In this document: positions 51,688-61,106 of the stretch, piece after piece | How the letters are laid out: every line of letters begins with the position of its first letter | Numbering within the stretch: position 1 is the first letter of the stretch | Assembly (NCBI GenBank): GCA_964569025.1 | Contig: CAZMSQ010000001.1 | Span: 248,001-312,000, forward strand | Length of the DNA: 64,000 nt | From: CAZMSQ01 sp964569025 | Lineage (GTDB): Bacteria > Bacteroidota > Bacteroidia > Chitinophagales > Saprospiraceae | Direction of reading: 5' to 3' | The notes under the pieces: model-generated | The model's database searches: none | Told to the model about the DNA's origin: nothing | What the model saw: the letters and a program-made list of their open reading frames with translations, nothing else | Program-made: the position numbers and the translations under genes

Positions 51688-53610
51688 TTATGAGACCAAC
51701 TCCTGAAAATAGGAGACAAACTGATTCAGGGTCATGCTGCCGATATCTCCCTGTCCTTGTTTTCTGACAGAAAGCGTTTGGTTTGCCATTTCTTGTTCTC
51801 CGATGATGAGCATGAGGGGTATTTTTCCAAGTTCTGCTTCCCGAATTTTTTTGCCAATCGACTCAGTTCTGCTGTCTACATAGCCACGGATGTCATGGGT
51901 GGAGAGAGAGATTTTTACTTGCTCAGCGTAGGGCAGTACATTGTCATTGATAGGCAGAATTGCGAATTGTTCCGGCATGAGCCAGAGTGGGAATTTACCC
52001 GCGCAGTGTTCAATCAGCACCCCAATGAATCGCTCCATCGAACCGAAGGGAGCCCTGTGAATCATAACTGGTCGGTGGGGCTGGTTATCGGAGCCGGTGT
52101 ATTGAAGGTTGAAGCGCTCTGGCAAATTGTAATCGACCTGAATGGTACCGAGCTGCCATGACCGGCCGAGGGCGTCTCTGACCATAAAGTCGAGTTTAGG
52201 GCCGTAAAAGGCTGCTTCGCCAAGCTCTGTGACTGTTTCCAGTCCGACCTCTTTGGTTGCATCAATGATGGCTTGTTCTGCCTTATCCCAGTTTTCATTG
52301 CTGCCGATGTACTTTTCAGTTTTGTCCGGGTCGCGCAGCGAAATTTGAGCTGTATAATCTGAGAATCCAAGTTTTTTGAGCACGAATCGGGTCAGGTCGA
52401 GTACGCCAAGAAACTCATCTTTGAGCTGGTCTGGGGTACAAAAAATGTGGGCATCATCTTGAGTGAAGCCGCGGACTCTGGTCAGCCCATGCAATTCGCC
52501 GCTCTGTTCATATCTGTAGACGGTACCAAATTCAGCAATCCTGAGGGGAAGTTCCCGATAGGAGCGAGGTTTGGCATTGAATATTTCGCAGTGGTGAGGG
52601 CAGTTCATGGGTTTCAGGAGAAACAACTCACCCTCTTTTGGGGTGTGTATGGGTTGAAAGCTGTCTTCACCGTATTTTTCCCAGTGACCCGATGTTTCGT
52701 AAAGGTCTTTTTTCCCGAGATGAGGTGTAATGACCGGCTGGTAGCCGCGTTTGATTTGCTCTTCTTTGAGGAAATTTTCAAGTCTGGACCGCAGAGCCGT
52801 TCCTTTTGGGAGCCATATGGGGAGCCCCTGACCAACTTTCTCTGAAAACATAAATAATTCCAGCTCTGATCCCAATTTGCGATGATCTCGCTTTTTTGCC
52901 TCCTCAAGTAGTTCGAGATAGGCTTTGAGCTCTTTTTGTTTTGGAAAACTGACTCCATAGATACGAGTCAGCTGGGGCCGTGTCTCGTCTCCTCGCCAAT
53001 AGGCACCGGCGAGGGCCATGAGTTTGACGGCCTTAATATGTCCGGTATCAGGAATATGTGGTCCTTTACACAGGTCGGTAAAGTTTCCTTGTTCGTAGAA
53101 AGTAATCTGGCCGTCTTCGAGTTCACTGATCAGCTCCAATTTGTATTCGTCGCCTTTTTCTGTGAAATAGGCCGTCGCATCTTCTTTGGAGACTTCTTTT
53201 CTGGAAAACGGGTTTTTTTCACGGGCCAATTCCTGCATTTTCTTTTCAATGGCCGCAAAATCATTCGAGCTGAGTTGTTTGTCACCCAGGTCGATATCGT
53301 AGTAAAACCCGTTTTCGATGGGAGGTCCAATGCCGAGTTTGACGCCCGGATACAATGCTTCGAGTGCTTCGGCCATGAGGTGAGCGCTAGAGTGCCAAAA
53401 AGTGCGCTTCCCGTCTTTGTCATTCCAGGTCAGTAATTCGATTCGGGCATCCATATGAATCGGACGTGTGGCATCCCACACTTCGCCGTTTACTCTCGCA
53501 GACAGGACTTGACGGGCAAGTCCTTCGCTTATGGATTGAGCGATTTCCAATCCGGTTGTCCCAATTGGGTATTCCCGAACCTGACCATCGGGAAATGTAA
53601 TCGAAATCAT
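51688..53610 (-). CDS. thrS: Threonine-tRNA ligase
   Basis: Charges tRNA-Thr. The 640-residue protein has a TGS domain (1-60), a second-additional editing domain with HSSAHLMAEALEALYPG, the class II core with zinc ligands in NCPHHCEIF, motif 3-like RPVMIHRAPFGSMERFIGVL, and a C-terminal anticodon-binding domain (about 545-640). The start is the ATG complementary to 53608-53610; an ATG nine codons upstream (MTLQKQEDT) is equally open. A strong promoter match lies about 60 bp upstream. It is divergent from the efflux adaptor gene. Confidence 0.97.
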   Translation of the reverse strand: MISITFPDGQVREYPIGTTGLEIAQSISEGLARQVLSARVNGEVWDATRPIHMDARIELLTWNDKDGKRTFWHSSAHLMAEALEALYPGVKLGIGPPIENGFYYDIDLGDKQLSSNDFAAIEKKMQELAREKNPFSRKEVSKEDATAYFTEKGDEYKLELISELEDGQITFYEQGNFTDLCKGPHIPDTGHIKAVKLMALAGAYWRGDETRPQLTRIYGVSFPKQKELKAYLELLEEAKKRDHRKLGSELELFMFSEKVGQGLPIWLPKGTALRSRLENFLKEEQIKRGYQPVITPHLGKKDLYETSGHWEKYGEDSFQPIHTPKEGELFLLKPMNCPHHCEIFNAKPRSYRELPLRIAEFGTVYRYEQSGELHGLTRVRGFTQDDAHIFCTPDQLKDEFLGVLDLTRFVLKKLGFSDYTAQISLRDPDKTEKYIGSNENWDKAEQAIIDATKEVGLETVTELGEAAFYGPKLDFMVRDALGRSWQLGTIQVDYNLPERFNLQYTGSDNQPHRPVMIHRAPFGSMERFIGVLIEHCAGKFPLWLMPEQFAILPINDNVLPYAEQVKISLSTHDIRGYVDSRTESIGKKIREAELGKIPLMLIIGEQEMANQTLSVRKQGQGDIGSMTLNQFVSYFQELVS

Positions 53611-53930
53611 CGTATCTTCCTGTTTTTGCAAAGTCATTGGCCTAAACAGATAGGGCTGGCCAAAAGAGGCACAAAGTTAGGCTTTTACAGGAAGAAACTC
53701 AAGTGCAATAAGAGCTTCATTCCACGCATTACCGGAACACTTTGGCTACATTCTCAAACAATAAAAACTGGAGAAGTGATTCTGAATTCTCGCCATACAT
53801 GGTCCCGGAAACTGGATGGTAGTCAACTATGGCAGGTGTGCAATTGTTCTTCATGGCATATTCTCTCTTGAGCAATCAAATCGTTGGACAAGTTCTGCAC
53901 ACCACTTTCATGTAAAAAACAGAATCAATT
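53611..53930. promoter_or_regulatory. Divergent thrS / efflux adaptor intergenic region
   Basis: This 320-bp region has no believable gene; small frames in it are not supported. It contains the thrS promoter (53672-53702) and an 8-bp inverted repeat, GGTGTGCA (53835-53842) and TGCACACC (53896-53903), the second arm lying 27 bp before the adaptor ATG. No leader-peptide run of Thr codons or T-box-like structure was seen for thrS. Confidence 0.6.
53672..53702 (-). promoter_or_regulatory. Promoter of thrS
   Basis: On the minus strand TTG (complement of 53700-53702), a 20-nt spacer and TAACTTTG (complement of 53672-53679), a full TAnnTTTG match. The leader would be about 55 nt. Confidence 0.5.
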
Positions 53931-55049
53931 ATGAGTCTTGTGATTCGCCGTATAAGCATAATTTCTGCAGTTATCATCCTTTTTGGCGGAACCCTCACCT
54001 ATCAGATGCTGAGTGGAATGAGGAGGCCACCGGTACGTGTAACAGGTGACTTCACCTATCCGATTGTTGATGTCATGGAAGTCAGGAGTGGATCTGCTAC
54101 GTTTCCGATTCTCATTCAGGGGCAGCTTATAGCGTACGATAAAATCGATATTTTTTCAGAGGTGACCGGTACGCTAAAAGGCAGCCGTCGGCCATTCAAG
54201 GTTGGAAACAGGTTTTCAAAAGGGGATGTGCTTCTTGAACTTGATGATGAGGAAGCCCGCCTGACTCTGTTGTCCCAGAAAAGCACATTTCTCAACACCA
54301 TTGCTTCTTTGATGCCTGATTTGAAAGTCGATTACCCTGAGAATTATGCTCGCTGGGAACAATATCTCGATAATTTCAAATTGGAGGCATCGCCAGCCCC
54401 ACTTCCTGAGGCGGCAACCGAACAAGAAAAACGATTCATCGCTGCCCGCAATCTTTTGAACCAGTATTACGCCATCAAAAGTGCAGAGTCGAGGCTCAAT
54501 AAATACAAGATTACAGCTCCCTTTTCAGGTGTGGTTACCGAAGCCATGGTCAATCCGGGCGCAGTGGTGCGTGCCGGTCAGAAAGTGGGGGAACTGATGA
54601 ATAACTCGAAGTACGAACTTCAAGCCACGGTTCCACTCTCCGAGTTGCACAACCTGAGTGTTGGTCAAACAGTGACCCTGACCACCACACAAGTCAATGG
54701 CAACTGGACCGGAAAAGTCAAACGAATCAGTGATCAGGTTGATCCGCTGAGCCAGTCGGTGGTAGTCTTTGTTGAGGTCGGAGGCCAAAGTTTGAGAGAA
54801 GGGATGTACCTCAGCGGATATGCATCTTCAAAACCAATTGAGAATATAATTCGGATTCCGAAAGATTTGCTCATGAACCAAAAGGCAGTGTATGTCATGA
54901 GGGACAGCCAACTCGCCCGTCAGGAAATCGAGCTCGTGCGGATTCATGAAGACACAGCCCTTGTTCGTGGTCTGGATGAAGGTACCCGCATCCTCAGCAG
55001 ATCATTTCCATCAGCCTATGACGGTATGGTCGTGCGCGTAAAGCAATAG
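53931..55049 (+). CDS. RND efflux periplasmic adaptor (membrane fusion protein)
   Basis: Bridges an RND pump and TolC. The 372-residue protein starts at the ATG at 53931 and is held by an N-terminal segment (residues 6-27, ISIISAVIILFGGTLTYQML). The lipoyl/barrel-sandwich halves are seen as IDIFSEVTGTLKGSRRPFKVGNRFSKGDVLLELDD (split motif) and YKITAPFSGVVTEAMVNPGAVVRAGQKVG. A short coiled-coil hairpin lies between them. A beta-barrel and membrane-proximal domain complete it. Pump and TolC genes lie downstream at 56383 and 59644 but are separated from it by an opposite-strand gene. Confidence 0.92.
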   Translation: MSLVIRRISIISAVIILFGGTLTYQMLSGMRRPPVRVTGDFTYPIVDVMEVRSGSATFPILIQGQLIAYDKIDIFSEVTGTLKGSRRPFKVGNRFSKGDVLLELDDEEARLTLLSQKSTFLNTIASLMPDLKVDYPENYARWEQYLDNFKLEASPAPLPEAATEQEKRFIAARNLLNQYYAIKSAESRLNKYKITAPFSGVVTEAMVNPGAVVRAGQKVGELMNNSKYELQATVPLSELHNLSVGQTVTLTTTQVNGNWTGKVKRISDQVDPLSQSVVVFVEVGGQSLREGMYLSGYASSKPIENIIRIPKDLLMNQKAVYVMRDSQLARQEIELVRIHEDTALVRGLDEGTRILSRSFPSAYDGMVVRVKQ

Positions 55050-55088
55050 AGAATTCTTAAGAGCGCTGGTTCTATGGCCCTTTTGAGG

Positions 55089-56114
55089 CTATACAGTTTT
55101 GACACTGTTCAGGTTAAACACTGTGATGAGTCCGAGTGAAACGATGAGCAAGCCAAACAGAAAAAGTCCCCACTGTGACAGTGTAGGAATTGCTGAGATA
55201 TTTGCAAACGCCAGTCCCCGCATGTAGCCTGTCGTTGACATGTTATGTAAGACTACAGGAGAGCCGCTTCCGTCCAAATTTCCTTTCATGACCCGAGAGC
55301 CTGAACTTCTATTGAATTCAGACCAATAGATATGGTCATTTCGCTCATCTACAAGCACATCGTATGGAAGATAGGGAGCCGGTACGTCATAGAGCATTGA
55401 GGGTGTGCCAGATCCATCCAGATTCCCGACCATAATTTTTCCGGAGCCATTATTTCCTCCGGTGTGCTGTGCCCAGAAAATTCTTCCCCCAGACTTGTCA
55501 ATGCGTAAACCCCTTGGACCACTCACCCCATCTTCATTGTCAAAAAGGAGCGTAGAAACCCCTGTAGATACATCAACCGAAACAATATTATTAGATTCAT
55601 TTGAACCAGCAACTACCGTATTTGTGGTTGCATTGTAGTCCATCCCTGATCCATTGTCGATGGATGTGCCGGTGGTAATTACGGCTTGAGAAGTACCAGA
55701 ACCGTCTGTGTTAGCGACCCAAATTCCGTTCGAGTTATCGGTGCAAAAGAAATATCTGTTGTTAGGTAGATCTACTTGAATGGCAAAGTGCTCTCCCGAG
55801 GGGGGATTGCTGTTCGGGAGGAATGAGGCTGGCCCTGTAATTGGGGTCATTCCATCTGATGAAATGACATATGTCTCTCGCTCATTCCCATTGTTGATGT
55901 ATAACAAATCATTGACTGCATCATAAAACAACCCAGTTGGACCAGCAGTATCTCCAGTTGCATTGTACACCAAAACCTGAGGAGAACCGCTGCCGTCCAA
56001 GTTTGCCACATAGATTCGATCATTTTTTGTGTCTGAGAAAATGAGTTGATCTTGCCCGGCTATAGATTGAATGAAACACGTAAGAGACAGGATAATGAAT
56101 GATAATTTTTTCAT
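55089..56114 (-). CDS. Secreted beta-propeller protein with IPTL-CTERM tail
   Basis: A 341-residue exported protein. Signal peptide 1-20 (LSFIILSLTCFIQSIAG). The body has about six YWTD/LDL-receptor-B-like repeats, each with the sequence L/T-DGSG-x-P/S (for example NLDGSGSPQVLVYN, GNLDGSGTPSMLYD, NLDGSGSPVVLHN) and IYWSEF or IFWAQH strands, forming a beta-propeller. The C-terminus IPTLSQWGLFLFGLLIVSLG followed by a short polar end is an IPTL-CTERM sorting signal. Flanks are AT-rich. It is convergent with the adaptor gene (39 bp) and divergent from the pump gene, and so splits an efflux locus. Ligand unknown. Confidence 0.9.
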   Translation of the reverse strand: MKKLSFIILSLTCFIQSIAGQDQLIFSDTKNDRIYVANLDGSGSPQVLVYNATGDTAGPTGLFYDAVNDLLYINNGNERETYVISSDGMTPITGPASFLPNSNPPSGEHFAIQVDLPNNRYFFCTDNSNGIWVANTDGSGTSQAVITTGTSIDNGSGMDYNATTNTVVAGSNESNNIVSVDVSTGVSTLLFDNEDGVSGPRGLRIDKSGGRIFWAQHTGGNNGSGKIMVGNLDGSGTPSMLYDVPAPYLPYDVLVDERNDHIYWSEFNRSSGSRVMKGNLDGSGSPVVLHNMSTTGYMRGLAFANISAIPTLSQWGLFLFGLLIVSLGLITVFNLNSVKTV

Positions 56115-56382
56115 TATAACTTACTTTTTTATGGTAACTCATTTTGTAAAAATAAGAAAAATCAAAGAAAACCTATTTTGCAGGTTGTTCGATGGCAGGA
56201 AGATGTCATGATCAGTTGTCCAATCAAAAAAGATACCTTTGGCAAACAATCTCTATTATTGGACAGCCATTATCGGGAATTGGAGGGAGCAAATCGTTTG
56301 CTGGAGAGGTCGCGAATGCAGACTGGAGGCAACTTTGCGGCAATGCGGGTGTTTCGAATTTTTGACAACAGATTTACAGCTA

Positions 56383-59300
56383 ATGGGCCACATCGTCAAT
56401 TACTTTATAAAGAGCCCGATTGCCGCCAACTTGTTGATGGTAGGCTTATTTATCTTGGGTATCATGGGCTTCAACCAAATGAAGTCTACATTTTTTCCCG
56501 AAACCGAAAGTCGGATTATTAACATTCAGTTGGTGTATCCGGGAGCCTCTCCTGAGGAAATCGAACAAGGGGTTGTCCAACGAATAGAAGAAAATCTGAA
56601 AGGACTTACGGGAATCGAGCAGTACACTTCTGTCTCAAGGGAAAACAGCGGGTCAATCACCGTTGAGGTGTTAAAGGGATATGACCCGGATTTGGTGCTA
56701 CAGGACGTCAAGAATGCAGTTGACAGAATTTCTTCATTTCCCACAGACCTTGAACCTCCCGTAGTTTTTAAGCAAGAGAATATCAATTTTGCCATCAGTT
56801 TCGCATTGACGGGGAGTGATGACCTCTACACCCTGAAGCGATTTGGGCGGAAAGTTGAAGACGAGCTGCGGGCGATAGAGGGAATTTCGCAGGTCTCCCT
56901 GAGTGGGTTTCCTGACGAAGAAATCGAGATTGCCTTTCGCGAACAAGACCTTGAGGCTTTCGGGCTCACATTTGCCCAAGCAGCTCTGGCAGTCCGGAAT
57001 GCCAACCTCGACATTACGGGTGGTACCATTAAAGGGGAAAATGAAGAGCTCCTGCTGAGAGCTCGAAACAAGTCTTATTTCGCTGAAGGGTTACGAGATA
57101 TCGTGGTCAAGACAGGATCTGACGGGAGTGTCATCAGGCTTCATCAGGTAGCAGATCTTGCTGATCAATGGTCAGACAATCCTGACAGAAGCTACCTCAA
57201 CGGCGAGCCCTCGGTAGTGGTCAGTATCAGCAACACCATGGAGGAAGATATGCTTTCAATTACCGAAAGCGTCAAGAACTATTTTGAGGAGTTTAATCGA
57301 CGGAATCCCACCATTCAGGCAACTTTAATCAGGGATAGTTCAACTGTTTTGAGCCAACGGATTGACTTGCTCACTGAAAACGGAATCCTCGGGTTTTTTA
57401 TCGTCCTCATTTTGCTGGCTATGTTTCTTCATTGGCGGCTGGCATTTTGGGTGGCCCTTGCCATTCCGATCTCATTTGCCGGGATGTTTGTTGTTGCTAG
57501 TCTGCTCGGAGTTTCTATAAATGTAATATCCCTTTTCGGGATGATTCTAGTCATCGGAATTCTTGTTGATGATGGGATTGTAATCAGCGAAAGTATCTAC
57601 CAGGAATATGAGAAGGGTGTCCCTCGTTTTCAGGCGGCTTTTCAGGGTACGATGAAAGTTCTTCCAGCTGTATTTACGGCCATTGTTACGACCATTTTTG
57701 CTTTTGGCACGTTCTTCCTTCTTGATGGGCGGCTGGGAGATTTTTTTGTAGAAATGGCCATTGTCGTGATATTCTCTCTGATTTTTTCTCTTGTTGAAGG
57801 CGCAGTGATTCTTCCAGCCCACGTTGCGCATTCGAAAGCGCTGGATTCTGATGGCGAGCGATCCGGTTTGGTACGGATATTTGAGAATGGATTGATGTGG
57901 CTTCGGGATAAGATTTACGGGAGGGTCTTGAGATTTTGCATGAACAACAAGTGGGTCACTCTTTCCTTCCTGTTTTCACTCCTACTGGTAACAATGGGTG
58001 CCTTTTCGGGTGGCATCATTCGCTCGACGTTTTTTCCAATCATCGAGCGCAACAATATTAACGTCAACCTCAAAATGCCGGCTGGAACGCGGGAGCATAT
58101 TACCATGGACCGCTTGCTACGCATTCAGGCAGCAGCCGAGCGCGTGAATGTAGAGCTTTCACAAAAGTTTTTTAACGGAGAGCTCGATGCCATCACAAAG
58201 GTACAGCTGAATATCGGTCCGACAACCTATGAAGGCCAGTTGGATATTGAAATCCTCGACAGTGAATTGCGTGAGCCAATGACGGTCAGAGACGTCAGTA
58301 ATGCTCTTCGCAAAGAGACCGGGCTTATGCCCGACGCTGAGGTATTGTCATTTGGTTCGGCTTCGGTTTTTGGGAAGCCGGTGTCTATCTCTCTCGTCGG
58401 GAGTGATATCGAACAGCTTGATGCCGCTGCACAGGAAGTCAGGCAAGCCATGAGTGAATTGCCTGAACTTGCAGATGTAGTCGACAACAACCAAGAGGGA
58501 CTGCGGGAGATTACCATTTCATTGACAGAAAAAGGTCAGTTCCTGGGCCTTGATTTGCGGCAAGTACTTGGTCAGGTGAGAAGTGGGTTTTTTGGGAGTG
58601 AAGTTCAGCGCCTCCAGAGGGGTCAGGATGAAGTACGCGTTTGGGTGCGCTATGCAGAGTCAGACAGGCAGGACATCAATCAGCTCCGAAATATGAGAAT
58701 TCGCCTCGCCGATGGGCGGGAATTTCCGCTGTCGGAAATTGCCTCACTGGAAATGGAGCGTGGAGTGACCGCAATTAATCACATTAACGGGAAGCGCGAA
58801 ATCAAGGTGGAGGCAGATATTGCCGGCAATGATGTCTCTGTCAGTGACGTTACAAATTCACTCAAGACTTCGATTGTGCCCGAAATTCTCTCGGCATATC
58901 CGGCTGTTTCCGGATTGTACGAAGGCCAAAACCGCGAGCAGCAAAAAACCCAGACATCTTTGCAGACAGCGCTGCCTCTGATTGCCTTCCTGATGTTTTT
59001 CTCAATTGCACTGACCTTCCGCTCAATCTCTCAGACTGTGGTGGTCTTTGCATTGATTCCATTTGGGTTGATAGGAGCGGCATGGGGGCATTCAATCATG
59101 AATATGCCAATGAGTCTCTTCAGCGCTTTGGGGCTGATTGCGTTGGTTGGAATTCTGGTGAACGATGCCTTGGTTTTTGTTACCACTTATAACGACAATC
59201 TCAAGGATGGCATGGACCAGATGGAGGCTGTGTATGAGACTGCCATATCCCGATTCAGGCCGATTCTGTTGACAAGTGTGACTACTGTGGCAGGTTTGGG

Positions 59301-59613
59301 ACCCTTATTGCTTGAAAAAAGTGTGCAAGCAAAGTTTTTAATCCCAATGGCGGTCTCAGTGGCATTTGGCCTCATTGTTATTACCTTGATTATTCTTGTT
59401 CTTTTGCCCGTTCTCCTGATTCTTTCCAATCGATTGAAAGTGGCTGCACTTGGGCTCTGGAATGGCGTTACCCCCGCTTACAGGGATGTAGAGCCAGCTG
59501 TGCCCGGTTCCATCAGAAATATGCCTTTGTATTTATTCGCTTCTGTGCTGTCACTGGGTCTTGGGGTCGGGCTGGTCATGCTGCTGATGCGATTGTCAAC
59601 CATTGTTTTATAG
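56383..59613 (+). CDS. RND family multidrug/solute efflux permease
   Basis: A 1076-residue inner-membrane pump of the HAE/AcrB type, driven by protons. The start ATG at 56383 (MGHIVNYFIKSPIAANLL) is used; an open extension back to 56239 has no match and includes an AT-rich leader. Twelve TMs are arranged as 1+5 and 1+5 around two large periplasmic loops. Seen are the TM4 proton-relay type segment MILVIGILVDDGIVISESIY and the second-half equivalent GLIALVGILVNDALVFVTTYND. The ends of TM6/TM12 are conserved. It is 30 bp before tolC-like. TACCTTTG at 56234-56241 could be a -7 box, but spacing to a TTG is short. Confidence 0.93.
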   Translation: MGHIVNYFIKSPIAANLLMVGLFILGIMGFNQMKSTFFPETESRIINIQLVYPGASPEEIEQGVVQRIEENLKGLTGIEQYTSVSRENSGSITVEVLKGYDPDLVLQDVKNAVDRISSFPTDLEPPVVFKQENINFAISFALTGSDDLYTLKRFGRKVEDELRAIEGISQVSLSGFPDEEIEIAFREQDLEAFGLTFAQAALAVRNANLDITGGTIKGENEELLLRARNKSYFAEGLRDIVVKTGSDGSVIRLHQVADLADQWSDNPDRSYLNGEPSVVVSISNTMEEDMLSITESVKNYFEEFNRRNPTIQATLIRDSSTVLSQRIDLLTENGILGFFIVLILLAMFLHWRLAFWVALAIPISFAGMFVVASLLGVSINVISLFGMILVIGILVDDGIVISESIYQEYEKGVPRFQAAFQGTMKVLPAVFTAIVTTIFAFGTFFLLDGRLGDFFVEMAIVVIFSLIFSLVEGAVILPAHVAHSKALDSDGERSGLVRIFENGLMWLRDKIYGRVLRFCMNNKWVTLSFLFSLLLVTMGAFSGGIIRSTFFPIIERNNINVNLKMPAGTREHITMDRLLRIQAAAERVNVELSQKFFNGELDAITKVQLNIGPTTYEGQLDIEILDSELREPMTVRDVSNALRKETGLMPDAEVLSFGSASVFGKPVSISLVGSDIEQLDAAAQEVRQAMSELPELADVVDNNQEGLREITISLTEKGQFLGLDLRQVLGQVRSGFFGSEVQRLQRGQDEVRVWVRYAESDRQDINQLRNMRIRLADGREFPLSEIASLEMERGVTAINHINGKREIKVEADIAGNDVSVSDVTNSLKTSIVPEILSAYPAVSGLYEGQNREQQKTQTSLQTALPLIAFLMFFSIALTFRSISQTVVVFALIPFGLIGAAWGHSIMNMPMSLFSALGLIALVGILVNDALVFVTTYNDNLKDGMDQMEAVYETAISRFRPILLTSVTTVAGLGPLLLEKSVQAKFLIPMAVSVAFGLIVITLIILVLLPVLLILSNRLKVAALGLWNGVTPAYRDVEPAVPGSIRNMPLYLFASVLSLGLGVGLVMLLMRLSTIVL

Positions 59614-59643
59614 CCCTTGATAGAATTAAATTTGACGATAATT

Positions 59644-60975
59644 ATGAGATTATTACTGTTCGGGTGCATGATGATATTGTGGGGGGGGATAATGGGGCAG
59701 AATGCACCTGCATTAAGTCTGGATGAAGCCTTAAAATCAGCTGTTGATAAGAGTTATCTGCTTCAGGTAGCAGACCAAAACTTTGAAGTTGCCAGACTCA
59801 ATAATTCATGGGGGGCAGCAGGTCGGCTTCCTTCGGTGAATATGTTCCTGAACCTCGACAACGGATTGACAAATCAAGCCAATCCAGCTTCCTTTTTGAG
59901 AGAACTCCAATCATTGAGCAACGGATTTACGCCAGGCATTGAAGGGTCTTGGACCATTTGGGCTGGCAACAGAATTCCGCTGACTAAAGAACAGCTTAAT
60001 GTCCGGGAGAATCTCAGTGCAAATCAGATCGAACAAACTCGGGAAAATGTGACCAGGACAGTCGTGCTTGCCTATTATCAGGTATTAATCCTACAGGAGC
60101 AAGTAGGGGTTCTTGAGGAGGTTTTGAGTCTTTCACGTGACAGGCTTGCCTACGAAGAGGTGCGGGAGGAGTTTGGTCAGGCAGGCACCTTCGACCTTCT
60201 GCAAGTCAAGGATGCCTGGCTCAATGACAGCATTGCGCTCATCCAGCAGCGGACGGCCCTGGACCGGGCTCACAGGAATCTCAATCTCGCCATAGGTCTG
60301 GACGATCCTTCGGTTAGGCACACGCTAACCACCCCGTTGGAGTTCGCTCCTGAACAGTATGCATTTGAAGACCTCCAGCAAATGCTTTTTTCCAACAACA
60401 AAGAGCTGCGAGGAACACAAATAAACAGAGAATTGGCCCGCATCAATACCCGTCTGCAGGAGACGCAGCGCAAACCAGTCATTTCGGTCAGCGCGGGTGG
60501 CAATTACAACTACAATGTGTCAAATGGGGAAGGGGTTTTTGCTTCGGGAGACCTCCTTGATCTCAATAATATAGAGGCCACTCGGATTAATTATTTCCTG
60601 AATATTGGAGCGGCTTACAATCTGTACAATGGCGAAACACGAAAACGAGCGATTCAGGCGGCTCAGGTGAGTGAGGTCGTGAGTCAATATCAAGTGGAGG
60701 ACCTTCGCCGGCAGTTGAGCACTGAACTGGCCAATGTTCTGGCAGATTATAAAAATCAGATGCAGACATTCTCCCTTACTGAAACCCTTCTTGAGAGTGC
60801 CCGTCGGAATATGCAACTCGCTGAAGAGCGCTTCCGCGGAGGTCTTATTAATTCTTTTGATTACAGGAGCATTCAATTGGCCTTTATCAATGCCTCCCAA
60901 TCAAGACTTAATGCGCTGTTCGAACTGAAGACTATCGAAATACAGCTCCTGCAACTGGTTGGCGAGCTTGGCTGA
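59644..60975 (+). CDS. TolC-like outer-membrane efflux protein
   Basis: A 443-residue outer-membrane channel component. ATG 59644 (MRLLLFGCMMILWGG) gives the signal peptide (cleavage near GIMGQ); nine codons upstream in frame are unlikely. Two OEP repeats are visible: helical segments around ALSLDEALKSAVDKSYLLQVADQNFEV and the later LADYKNQMQTFSLTETLLESARRNMQLAEERFRGG, which is the typical second-repeat motif. It closes the trans-envelope pump with the RND permease 30 bp upstream and presumably the adaptor at 53931. Confidence 0.93.
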   Translation: MRLLLFGCMMILWGGIMGQNAPALSLDEALKSAVDKSYLLQVADQNFEVARLNNSWGAAGRLPSVNMFLNLDNGLTNQANPASFLRELQSLSNGFTPGIEGSWTIWAGNRIPLTKEQLNVRENLSANQIEQTRENVTRTVVLAYYQVLILQEQVGVLEEVLSLSRDRLAYEEVREEFGQAGTFDLLQVKDAWLNDSIALIQQRTALDRAHRNLNLAIGLDDPSVRHTLTTPLEFAPEQYAFEDLQQMLFSNNKELRGTQINRELARINTRLQETQRKPVISVSAGGNYNYNVSNGEGVFASGDLLDLNNIEATRINYFLNIGAAYNLYNGETRKRAIQAAQVSEVVSQYQVEDLRRQLSTELANVLADYKNQMQTFSLTETLLESARRNMQLAEERFRGGLINSFDYRSIQLAFINASQSRLNALFELKTIEIQLLQLVGELG

Positions 60976-61106
60976 TGGGAAGGTGGAGCCGCGGAAAAAT
61001 ATTTCCCTCTCAGAGCAGTGAACAGTTCGGTTCAGACGTTCATACAGAAGGAGTATTGAAAAATCGCGATTTCAAAGCGCTCAGGCCTGCAAAAAGATGA
61101 CACTTC

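Noticed and set aside
53455..53871. 138-codon frame overlapping the 5' end of thrS
   Set aside because: It overlaps thrS on the opposite strand and runs through its promoter, with no protein features.
56239..56382. N-terminal extension of the RND permease by 48 residues
   Set aside because: The extension is not hydrophobic or conserved, while MGHIVNYFIKSP at 56383 is the standard pump start.
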